A stretch of 8,451 nucleotides of DNA, from assembly GCA_964590225.1 (NCBI GenBank), contig CAZPWS010000083.1:1-8451 (forward strand), in the 5' to 3' direction. Each line of letters begins with the position of its first letter. The first letter of the stretch is position 1. The position numbers and the translations under genes were made by a program. Source of the stretch: JAEUSG01 sp964590225 (GTDB lineage Bacteria > Fibrobacterota > OXYB2-FULL-49-7 > JAEUSG01). Under the pieces are notes generated by a model. It saw nothing but the letters and a program-made list of their open reading frames with translations. It had not been told where the DNA came from and made no database searches. Below are positions 1 through 5,945 of the stretch, piece by piece.

Positions 1-53
1 TTGCAGTTGTTTTGCCTTTTCCTTTAAAAAAGGAAAGCATAAGCTTTGATTGA
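1..53 (+). CDS. C-terminal tail of a paralogue of the barrel-like gene at 1832-2329 (partial)
   Basis: Reading from base 3, seventeen codons run to a TGA at 51-53 and encode AVVLPFPLKKESISFD. This is exactly the C-terminus of the predicted barrel-like protein at 1832-2329. The identity covers bases 1-55 against 2277-2331 and stops two bases after the stop codon. The rest of the gene lies outside the window. It is either a second copy of the same gene family, placed just upstream of the secreted protein gene at 281, or a shared k-mer at a contig end (see findings). Function unknown; an outer-membrane location is inferred from the full-length copy. Confidence 0.6.
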   Translation, partial: AVVLPFPLKKESISFD

Positions 54-55
54 TG
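1..55 (+). repeat. 55-bp exact direct repeat, copy 1 (copy 2 at 2277-2331)
   Basis: Bases 1-55 match 2277-2331 without a mismatch. The next bases differ (T at 56, C at 2332) and the flanks are unrelated. The repeat holds the 3' end of the barrel-like gene and its TGATG junction. Confidence 0.95.
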
Positions 56-122
56 TATTTTTAAAGACGAAGTAGAATCCTTCATCAAAAAAAATGGACA
101 CATTGACTAGTAGAAGGTGATT

Positions 123-180
123 AGACTCTGTATCGAAAAGATATACGCTTTTGCGGATATCTTTGACGATTACAGAGTCT
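123..180 (+). terminator. Long stable hairpin, possible terminator or repeat-type element
   Basis: The arms 123-132 (AGACTCTGTA) and 171-180 (TACAGAGTCT) pair perfectly for 10 bp. After a bulged T170 there are 3 more pairs (133-135/167-169) and a small internal loop. Then come 8 pairs (137-144/157-164), a mismatch, and CGC/GCG closing a TTTT tetraloop at 149-152. That is about 24 bp of stem in 58 nt. It lies in the 227-bp gap between the gene fragment ending at 53 and the ATG at 281. Only a weak T-rich stretch (TATTTC) follows, so a rho-independent terminator is possible but not typical. A REP-like element or a structured RNA is the alternative. A short second stem (186-199, TCGGC/GCCGA) lies just downstream. 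Confidence 0.45.
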
Positions 181-269
181 TATTTCGGCCTTAGCCGATT
201 TAGGGAGCAGCATGAGAGGATCGGGATGTTGGAAAAGGTAAAGCACTAATATTCGGAAATTAAACATTC

Positions 270-273
270 GGAG
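270..273 (+). promoter_or_regulatory. Ribosome binding site deciding the start at 281
   Basis: GGAG ends 7 bases before the ATG at 281. The alternative in-frame TTG at 275 would leave only one base of spacing, so the ATG is preferred. Confidence 0.7.
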
Positions 274-280
274 TTTGTTA

Positions 281-985
281 ATGAAACCTAAACATTTGTT
301 ATTGGTAATTATCCTATGTTACGGATCAATTTATGCCCAGGGAACATTTATGCGTCCCCCTTTTGCAACTGATTATTTATCGTGCGATCTGATGGCGGTT
401 GTAAAGGTCACAAAAGACCTTCATGCCGTGGAGAATCCAATATTACTTGAAAATTACTATTCAAATGCATGGAATTTAGAGGTTAGGAATGTTCTTAAAG
501 GCAATAAGAAGCTTATTGGTAAATCAATAGTTTGTCTTGCAAAAACAATGCCCTTTGGAGCATATCCGCTACATCTTGGTTCAACATATATTCTCCTTCT
601 TGAATATATTGATATAGCTGTTAACAATAAATCAAAGGGACTCAAATGGGATGGATATTATTCATTAACAAGCGGTGCTGTTGGTATGTTTCCGTACAAC
701 GAAACATCACAAACGCTTCATGTAAATGAGACATATTTCTTTAGTGATAAAACTATTCAAGTAGGTGGCCTTTTAAGGACCAGTAAGAACCACTACATAA
801 GTTTGCAAGAGTTAGAAGCCCGTACAAAGATTATTGATACAAACAGTGTAAAAAAACATAATGTAAGTGTTCGTAAGGAACACCGCAAAGCATTATCCAA
901 TAGAAATTTGAGTAGAAAAAGCCTTGACAGTATTGATCTGTTTTTTAATGCTAAATATATCTCTGTGAAGCGAAAAGGGAATTGA
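281..985 (+). CDS. Secreted protein with NTR/TIMP-like N-terminal half, function unknown
   Basis: The protein has 234 residues from the ATG. Residues 1-19 form a signal peptide (MKPKHLLLVIILCYGSIYA), so it is predicted to be exported. Residues 35-120 have the feel of a netrin/TIMP-like OB fold. They show a cysteine next to a strand (CDLMAVVKVT), then a strand leading to a 'VLKG' turn (WNLEVRNVLKGNKK), a second cysteine strand (SIVCLAK), and a 'G-Y-LLL' strand (LGSTYILLLEY). This is a pattern judgement, not a firm family match. The C-terminal 70 residues are basic and polar, rich in Lys, Arg and Ser, with no recognisable domain. The stop codon overlaps a possible TTG of the next gene and lies 2 bases before its ATG, so the two are probably co-transcribed. 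Confidence 0.75.
   Translation: MKPKHLLLVIILCYGSIYAQGTFMRPPFATDYLSCDLMAVVKVTKDLHAVENPILLENYYSNAWNLEVRNVLKGNKKLIGKSIVCLAKTMPFGAYPLHLGSTYILLLEYIDIAVNNKSKGLKWDGYYSLTSGAVGMFPYNETSQTLHVNETYFFSDKTIQVGGLLRTSKNHYISLQELEARTKIIDTNSVKKHNVSVRKEHRKALSNRNLSRKSLDSIDLFFNAKYISVKRKGN
976..980 (+). promoter_or_regulatory. Ribosome binding site deciding the start at 988
   Basis: AGGGA ends 7 bases before the ATG at 988. The TTG at 982 would be only one base away, so the ATG is the better start. Confidence 0.6.
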
Positions 986-987
986 AA

Positions 988-1662
988 ATGACGAGAATAT
1001 TCTTATTAATAATTACCTCTTTTCTTGGAATGGTCGTGATAACTTTGAGAATAGTGTTGCGCCAGGAACATACTCGACAAATTGCTAATTTTATTCTAAT
1101 ATTGCTTCCCTTGTGCGTTCAATCAAATCCTCTTCAATTTCGACTGGGTTTGCATGAAGGAAATTCCATTGTTACTGCATTTAACAAAGAGTATGTTTCA
1201 GATGCTGGGTTTTCAGGCATACAGCTTGGATTCGAAAAACATCTAAATTCTTTATCTTTACTGGCTTTTAATGTCGATGCGGTTTTAACAAAGCGACATC
1301 CTTTTTTTATTGATCTAGGCATAGACGACAGTTGCTATTCCGCGCTTATCTTTTCTACACACTATTGCATGAGAATAGATCGCTTGCAATATGGGCTTGG
1401 CTTGCAATATTCACGGTATTGGCATGTGCTTGATTTTAGAATAAGACAAGAATTGGAAAGAGAGCCTGTTTCTGCAGTTGGGCTTTATTTTTCGACAGAT
1501 TTTCGTGTTTATCGGTTTATCCACTTGGCTGCCAATTACTGCCCTTCAGTTTATAGCATAACAAATACACGGCTGGAATATTCGCATGCCGCTTTTATTT
1601 CAATCTTGCTGCGAACACCAAAGCAATGGATTGGCCCTGCGCCTGCCATAAAGGTAGAATGA
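988..1662 (+). CDS. Predicted exported or membrane-anchored barrel-like protein, function unknown
   Basis: The protein has 224 residues and I do not recognise a family. It begins with two hydrophobic segments, roughly residues 3-24 and 31-47, separated by a charged linker (RQEHTRQ). The rest (about 50-215) alternates short amphipathic strands with many aromatic residues (LQYGLGLQYSRYWHVLDF, VGLYFSTDFRVYRFIHLAANY), which is typical of small outer-membrane beta-barrels. The second hydrophobic segment looks like a normal signal peptide. An internal GTG (1054) or TTG (1057) could give a conventional exported protein, but neither has a clear ribosome binding site, whereas the ATG at 988 does. It follows the secreted protein gene with no gap, and both are likely in one transcript. 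Confidence 0.65.
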   Translation: MTRIFLLIITSFLGMVVITLRIVLRQEHTRQIANFILILLPLCVQSNPLQFRLGLHEGNSIVTAFNKEYVSDAGFSGIQLGFEKHLNSLSLLAFNVDAVLTKRHPFFIDLGIDDSCYSALIFSTHYCMRIDRLQYGLGLQYSRYWHVLDFRIRQELEREPVSAVGLYFSTDFRVYRFIHLAANYCPSVYSITNTRLEYSHAAFISILLRTPKQWIGPAPAIKVE

Positions 1663-1687
1663 TGGTTAGTATGAACAGAATTAATTG

Positions 1688-1839
1688 ATGAAAATTGTTT
1701 CTGTTTGTAATAAAGGTTATGTTATTACAAGATGGGTGAGTTATCAGATTGTTTTTTCGACGAGAGTCAAGAGCCTCCGCATATTCATGTGGAAAGAGAA
1801 AATGCGCTTGCAAAGTTATGGATTTCTCTAATTGAATAG
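1688..1839 (+). pseudogene. DUF4160-family gene remnant, frameshifted and truncated
   Basis: From the ATG at 1732 a 35-codon frame ends at TAG 1837-1839 and contains EPPHIHV (residues 14-20) followed by AKLWI. This is the core signature of the DUF4160 family, small proteins often encoded beside DUF2442 in toxin-antitoxin-like pairs. The frame from ATG 1688 supplies a plausible N-terminus (GYVITRWVSYQIVF), which meets the motif frame at a run of six T (1752-1757). Adding one T, or a -1 slip there, joins them into one 50-residue protein. The C-terminal half of the usual ~80-90 residue domain is missing: the frame stops where the next gene begins, overlapping it by 8 bases. No DUF2442 partner is visible. 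Family call from motif memory; decay is inferred. Confidence 0.6.
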
Positions 1840-2329
1840 AAAAAAAATAATTTTTCCAATTTTAGTTATATTGTTAAGCTTTCCCACCAATCCAAGCGAC
1901 AATATCCCATTTATCGCCCCTGCTGCAAGAATTGGTTGGTCATTTGGTAGATCTTTAACCCTCGGTTTTAAAACCAGTATTGGAATGTATGCAGAGTCTG
2001 GTACAACTTACAGTATTGCAATTGGCGGGAAAACAGATATCGGATTAAAAAAAAAGGGTACATTGAAATATACGAAACATGCTTATTGTGACCTTTTGAT
2101 AGGGCAATGGATACATGACATTCACTTAGGCGGTGGTGGCGGGGTAGGGTTTTATAGAAAAAATGAAGGTAAGATTGGTTTGTGTCCGCACCTATCCTTT
2201 TCGGGAGGTAAACTTTTATTTTCTACTGTCGATTTTTTGTTTTTAACTAATTTCAGAAATGACGCTGATTTGGGTCTTGCAGTTGTTTTGCCTTTTCCTT
2301 TAAAAAAGGAAAGCATAAGCTTTGATTGA
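1832..2329 (+). CDS. Small outer-membrane beta-barrel-like protein, function unknown
   Basis: The protein has 165 residues. The start is a TTG directly after an in-frame TAA (1829-1831), with no good ribosome binding site. It is nonetheless the only start that keeps the signal peptide (MNRKKIIFPILVILLSF), because the next ATG is at residue 51. After the signal, alternating strands rich in Gly and aromatic residues (ARIGWSFGRSLTLGFKTSIGMYAES, HLGGGGGVGFYRK, LGLAVVLPF) suggest a small eight-stranded outer-membrane barrel. This is inferred from pattern only. Its 3' end is duplicated at bases 1-55, so the family has at least two copies nearby or the contig ends at this repeat. The start overlaps the DUF4160 remnant, which may have displaced the original upstream region. 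The final TGA overlaps an ATG (TGATG) that opens a 26-codon frame. Confidence 0.65.
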   Translation: MNRKKIIFPILVILLSFPTNPSDNIPFIAPAARIGWSFGRSLTLGFKTSIGMYAESGTTYSIAIGGKTDIGLKKKGTLKYTKHAYCDLLIGQWIHDIHLGGGGGVGFYRKNEGKIGLCPHLSFSGGKLLFSTVDFLFLTNFRNDADLGLAVVLPFPLKKESISFD

Positions 2330-2331
2330 TG
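2277..2331 (+). repeat. 55-bp exact direct repeat, copy 2
   Basis: Identical to bases 1-55. It covers the last 17 codons of the barrel-like gene plus TG after the stop. Confidence 0.95.
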
Positions 2332-2409
2332 CTTTTATGTGTCTCTATTGAGGATGGAATTCCATATCAAAATAAATTTATTCGTGGTCGGTTAATTGAA
2401 AAGGCTTAA
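2329..2409 (+). other. Short overlapping frame of 26 codons, status uncertain
   Basis: The ATG at 2329 overlaps the stop of the upstream gene (TGATG) and the frame runs to TAA at 2407-2409. The peptide begins MLLCVSIEDGIPYQNKF. It could be a coupled small peptide, a leftover C-terminal piece of an ancestral gene, or chance. No family is recognised. It contains a 12-bp perfect palindrome, ATGGAATTCCAT, at 2354-2365. Copy 1 of the repeat opens the same ATG but stops after three codons, so the frame is not conserved between the copies. Confidence 0.2.
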
Positions 2410-2410
2410 A

Positions 2411-2418
2411 GGAGGAGG
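2411..2418 (+). promoter_or_regulatory. Strong ribosome binding site for the TTG start at 2424
   Basis: GGAGGAGG lies 5 bases before TTG 2424, one of the strongest Shine-Dalgarno matches in the window. It supports a TTG start for the metalloprotease gene. Confidence 0.8.
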
Positions 2419-2423
2419 ATAGG

Positions 2424-3602
2424 TTGAAAAGTAATATTTTGGTGCGAATTTTGTCTTTTGTTTTTCTGTGTATTTGCATAACCTGTACGCAAGCTGTCAA
2501 AAATGGCAAAGTTGTATCTCCTAAGCGAGTCAGTCATTGTTTGGTGGTAGTGGATAGATCATTTTACGAAGGCACTTCTGTCTGGCGCGATAACATTGAA
2601 TCGCTGATGAAAAAGCTTTGCGATGATATGGAAAACAACTTTGAAATTAGTATTAATGTTGATACGATCATTACATTTGACATAGAGCAATACTCATGCA
2701 CAGATAAAACAGAAATGACCTGTTTGTTTGAGAATATGCCTGTTTCAAAACCTGATTTTATCGTCCATTTTTTCCGTAGAGGAGGGTATCTGCCATACGA
2801 GGTACTGGAAGTTACGCGGCCGGATTTAGGCTATGTGGCTGTCAAACAGATGACAAATATTGATATCAATATGAGATTCCACTATCTCTACACCACCCTT
2901 TTTCATGAAATTTGTCACCTTTATGGCGCGGTTCATGTTTATGGCAATGCGTCCGAGAATTATCTCATGAACCCTTATGTTATTGATAATGTTGTCAAAG
3001 TTGGGAAAACACTCCAGATGCAAGAACCTATAATTGATAAAGCAAATAGGGCTATTGTTTTGGCGATGGCCAAGAGGGGCTTTAAAAAGAGCGATTGGAA
3101 CGCCGAAAAATGGTCAATAATTGAGAGGGTTTATCTTAAGCAGCTTGAGTTTTATAACTCTTCGCGAATTAATGATAATGGTATTCTTGAAAACTTTTAT
3201 AGCGACATGATTTCTCCTCAGGATGTTTACAATGTGCTGGCAATGTGGGCCGGAGTATGTGGGAACGATAGCGCAGCCTGTTATTGGTACGACAAAGGGA
3301 TTGATTATTATTCAACAATTTGCCGTTCGTGTAAATTGATAAACAGTGGAGCAATGAGTAAATATGTATGTAATACTCTCATAAATAGAAATGTCGAAAG
3401 TGATGTCAAGCTATTCAAGACAGTCATTCTGTTCAATAAGGCATTGGCTTCTCTTCGCGCTGGAAAAATTGATCGTGCAGATAACCTGATAGCTGACCTA
3501 ATGGTTAAATCAAAAGAGTATCCCGAATATGCAAAATATTGGCGCGAACTCGAAGATCAATACGGCTGGGAAAAAACCATTGCTAAGGCCAATAATCCCT
3601 AA
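2424..3602 (+). CDS. Secreted metzincin-type zinc metalloprotease with helical C-terminal half
   Basis: The protein has 392 residues and starts at TTG. Residues 1-24 are a hydrophobic signal. C21 might be lipidated, but the lipobox is poor (CITC), so a cleaved signal peptide is equally possible. Residues 161-171 read HEICHLYGAVH, a complete HExxHxxGxxH zinc site: H161, H165 and H171 as ligands and E162 as catalytic base. It is followed 11 residues later by M182 in YLMNP, a good Met-turn. Together these define the metzincin clan. The surroundings do not match archaemetzincin, because no CxxC cluster follows the third His, and I cannot assign a named family. Residues ~230-390 are helical and TPR-like (KALASLRAGKIDRADNLIADL), perhaps for substrate or partner binding. 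A 94-bp gap separates it from the upstream barrel-like gene. The substrate is unknown. Confidence 0.85.
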   Translation: MKSNILVRILSFVFLCICITCTQAVKNGKVVSPKRVSHCLVVVDRSFYEGTSVWRDNIESLMKKLCDDMENNFEISINVDTIITFDIEQYSCTDKTEMTCLFENMPVSKPDFIVHFFRRGGYLPYEVLEVTRPDLGYVAVKQMTNIDINMRFHYLYTTLFHEICHLYGAVHVYGNASENYLMNPYVIDNVVKVGKTLQMQEPIIDKANRAIVLAMAKRGFKKSDWNAEKWSIIERVYLKQLEFYNSSRINDNGILENFYSDMISPQDVYNVLAMWAGVCGNDSAACYWYDKGIDYYSTICRSCKLINSGAMSKYVCNTLINRNVESDVKLFKTVILFNKALASLRAGKIDRADNLIADLMVKSKEYPEYAKYWRELEDQYGWEKTIAKANNP

Positions 3603-3653
3603 CTTTGCATTAGAAGAAATTTCTAGTGAAATAAATTTCTAATTATACGGAAC

Positions 3654-3681
3654 TTCAGCTAAAGCTTGTTTTGGTGCTGAA
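3654..3681 (+). terminator. Weak stem-loop in the gap after the metalloprotease gene
   Basis: TTCAGC (3654-3659) pairs with GCTGAA (3676-3681) across a 16-base loop, and no T-run follows. The 114-bp gap also holds a looser AT-rich inverted repeat (ATTAGAA at 3610, TTCTAAT near 3636). The gap should carry both the end of the upstream transcript and the promoter of the TPR-pyrK-pyrD cluster, but I cannot pick out a clear -35/-10 pair. Confidence 0.2.
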
Positions 3682-3716
3682 TTGTGCCCATGCTTTTTCG
3701 TATATTTAATCCTAAT

Positions 3717-5945
3717 ATGCGTTTTCTAATTAGATCAATATTGGTCGGTTTAGTATTGTTGTTTTCATCTGGTTGTGTTTACTTCAACACCTTTTATAAT
3801 GCCAAGAAATATTTTGCATTAGCGCGCGAGCAACAGATTAGAAGAGTTGCGGCAGGTTCGGATACCACCGTGCTTGTTACAGAGAACGAAAAAAAGCTTT
3901 TTGCAAAGTCAATGGAGAAATGTTCAAAAGTGTTGGATGTTTATTCTAAAGACCGAGAATATGTTCCACGGGCAATACAGTTACTTGGAGAGATATATTA
4001 CTGGCAGGGCGATTATATTGCCGCGATACGCAAATTCAACGAATTTATTTCAAATAATCCCGAGCATCCTTCGATACACAGGGTCTATTATTATAAAGGA
4101 TTATCCTATTTGAAGCAAGGCGATTATCCTTCTGCAGAACAGGAGTTGGAGAAGGTAGCTGTGCGCGCTCCTTCAAAAACATTAAGAAACAGAGCGGCTT
4201 ATATGTTGGCCGAAATCGCTATGCTAAGGGGCAGTAGCTTTGGTGCTCTCGATCAACTTAAAAGGCTTGATGGTAGCAGTAGAGCAATGCAGAGCCTTAT
4301 CCGTTTTAAAATTGGTACACTTCTTTATAAGCAAAGAGACTTTGAGGGTGCGCACAAAGCATTTGTTAAAGTTGAGGCCATTGCGCAGAATAGGGACATG
4401 GATGAGCTTGGCATGCCCGATAATATGAAATATACTGCTGATTTTAATGCCGGCCTTTGTTTAAAACAGCTAAATAGATTGGTAGAGGCGCGAGTTCATT
4501 TTAGTTCTCTAATTAACAATAATGCCTATTTTAAGCGTTTTGGTGAAATCTACAATGAGGTGGCCGACTGTTATTTTTTAATGGGCAACGATACTTTGGC
4601 CGAAGAAATATATCACAAGGTAGTTCATGATTACGATAAGTCAAGAGCTGCGGCCACTGCTTATTACAGACTTGGCCTTATGTATGAAAAACGGAATGAT
4701 GGCTTATCTAATGCGTTTAGTTATTACAGAAAAGCGCAATCTGTGGCTGGGCAGTGTGAGGAGGCATTATTTGCAAAGGAGCGATTGCAAAACCTCAGGC
4801 TCATCCGGTTCCTTACTGCCGATAGAGAAACTTTTTTTGCCGACTCGGGGTTTACTCGGGCAGATACATTGCTAATGGATTCAATTGGAAAGTTATCAGT
4901 TTCTGAAAAGCATTTCCGCATAGCAGAAACTTACTTATATCTACTTGATAATGTTGATTCGGCGCTTCACTATTATACAGTTGTTAGCAATATGGATTCC
5001 ATTATTGACTCAACAGATTCCTGTTTGCCGTTAAAAATGAAATCGCATTTTGCGCGAGCATGGTTGCTTGATAATATAATAGGTAAAAAAGAGGAAGCAG
5101 CGTTGATTTATCAGGCTCTAATTGAGACTTATGCAGGTACGGAATATGCAAGGGCCGCAGCTAATACCATAGGCTTGAAGTATGAAATAAGGGCAGACTC
5201 CTTGCGCTCTTCCTTTTTGTCTGCGGAATCTCTTTTTTATAATGTCAGGGATTGTGCTGCGGCATACAGGGCATTTTTTAAAATAGCAACAAATTACTAT
5301 ACGGATTCTCTTTGGGCGGCTAAAGCTCTGTTGGCGGCAGGCTGGTGCGCAGATGAATGCCTGTCCGATTCATCGTTGGCAATAGCTGCATACTCTCTGC
5401 TTGACTCACTGTATAGTAAAACTCCTCATGCTGAATTTGCAAGAAAGAAGCTTTACGGGCGGAAAGAGAAGCTTATCGGTGAATTTGCTGTTCAAAAGCC
5501 TGGAACAACACTTAATGCGAAGGACAATGAATTGCTAAGAAGAGCGGATTCGCTTTCTGGTGGCAAGTCTGTTGCTGAAATGGAAGACGAGGAGGCATGG
5601 GTCAAAATTGATGCTATTGTTTCTACGGGCGTAACTCTGGAAGGAAAGAGAACAGAGACGGAGCTAAAACTTGCTTTAGTGCCGGCAATAAATGCTCTCG
5701 ACGAAATTTACATAAACATGGTTGACGAAGGGCTGAAGCAAGAGGGAGTTCTTTCCGCTGTTGTTACAATTAAGTCGAGTGGAGAAATTGGCAGGATTCG
5801 ATTCGAAAAAGGCGGAATCAACGATCAGCCCTTGCTTGTTCAGGTCGAATCCCTATTGGCAGCTACTCAATTTGTGGAATCGCCTTTTGATGTTACGGTT
5901 ACAATAAAAATAAGGTTTAAAAATAATGCCGGAAATAACAAATAG
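3717..5945 (+). CDS. TPR-repeat lipoprotein with AgmX/TonB-like C-terminal domain
   Basis: The frame is open from GTG 3684, with ATGs at 3690 and 3717. I chose 3717 (742 residues) because it gives a textbook lipoprotein signal: MRFLIRSILVGLVLLFSSGC, with Cys20 as the lipidated residue. No start has a clear ribosome binding site. The mature end reads CVYFNTFYNAKKYF, which from memory is typical of TPR lipoproteins in FCB-group phyla. TPR-like helix pairs are clear at about 82-117 (GEIYYWQGDYIAAIRKF), 119-154 (GLSYLKQGDYPSAEQEL), 193-221 and 237-340, with more divergent helices up to about 600. The last ~90 residues (from about 649) resemble the AgmX/PglI and TonB C-terminal fold, with strands VLSAVVTIKSSGEIGRIRF and FDVTVTIKIRF. 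A role in cell-envelope assembly or trafficking is inferred. It overlaps pyrK by 20 bases. Confidence 0.85.
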   Translation: MRFLIRSILVGLVLLFSSGCVYFNTFYNAKKYFALAREQQIRRVAAGSDTTVLVTENEKKLFAKSMEKCSKVLDVYSKDREYVPRAIQLLGEIYYWQGDYIAAIRKFNEFISNNPEHPSIHRVYYYKGLSYLKQGDYPSAEQELEKVAVRAPSKTLRNRAAYMLAEIAMLRGSSFGALDQLKRLDGSSRAMQSLIRFKIGTLLYKQRDFEGAHKAFVKVEAIAQNRDMDELGMPDNMKYTADFNAGLCLKQLNRLVEARVHFSSLINNNAYFKRFGEIYNEVADCYFLMGNDTLAEEIYHKVVHDYDKSRAAATAYYRLGLMYEKRNDGLSNAFSYYRKAQSVAGQCEEALFAKERLQNLRLIRFLTADRETFFADSGFTRADTLLMDSIGKLSVSEKHFRIAETYLYLLDNVDSALHYYTVVSNMDSIIDSTDSCLPLKMKSHFARAWLLDNIIGKKEEAALIYQALIETYAGTEYARAAANTIGLKYEIRADSLRSSFLSAESLFYNVRDCAAAYRAFFKIATNYYTDSLWAAKALLAAGWCADECLSDSSLAIAAYSLLDSLYSKTPHAEFARKKLYGRKEKLIGEFAVQKPGTTLNAKDNELLRRADSLSGGKSVAEMEDEEAWVKIDAIVSTGVTLEGKRTETELKLALVPAINALDEIYINMVDEGLKQEGVLSAVVTIKSSGEIGRIRFEKGGINDQPLLVQVESLLAATQFVESPFDVTVTIKIRFKNNAGNNK

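Noticed and set aside
103..134. TTGACT as a -35 box for the 281 gene
   Set aside because: No TATAAT-like sequence lies at a suitable distance, and the hairpin occupies the expected -10 region.
110..185. Hairpin with bulged bases as an integron attC site
   Set aside because: The size and extrahelical bases are suggestive, but the arms lack the RYYYAAC and GTTRRRY core sites at the ends. There is no cassette array or integrase in view.
121..249. Open frame of about 42 codons through the hairpin, ending at TAA 247
   Set aside because: It has no convincing start or ribosome binding site, it runs through a near-perfect inverted repeat, and its peptide matches nothing I recognise.
1674..1705. AT-rich hairpin around ATG 1688 as a terminator or riboregulator
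   Set aside because: Eleven of 13 pairs are mostly A-T with no G-C core and no T-run, and the region belongs to a decaying gene. It is likely to be chance.
2424..2490. Firm lipoprotein call for the metalloprotease
   Set aside because: C21 is preceded by CIT, which is not a good lipobox. An ordinary cleaved signal peptide explains the sequence as well.
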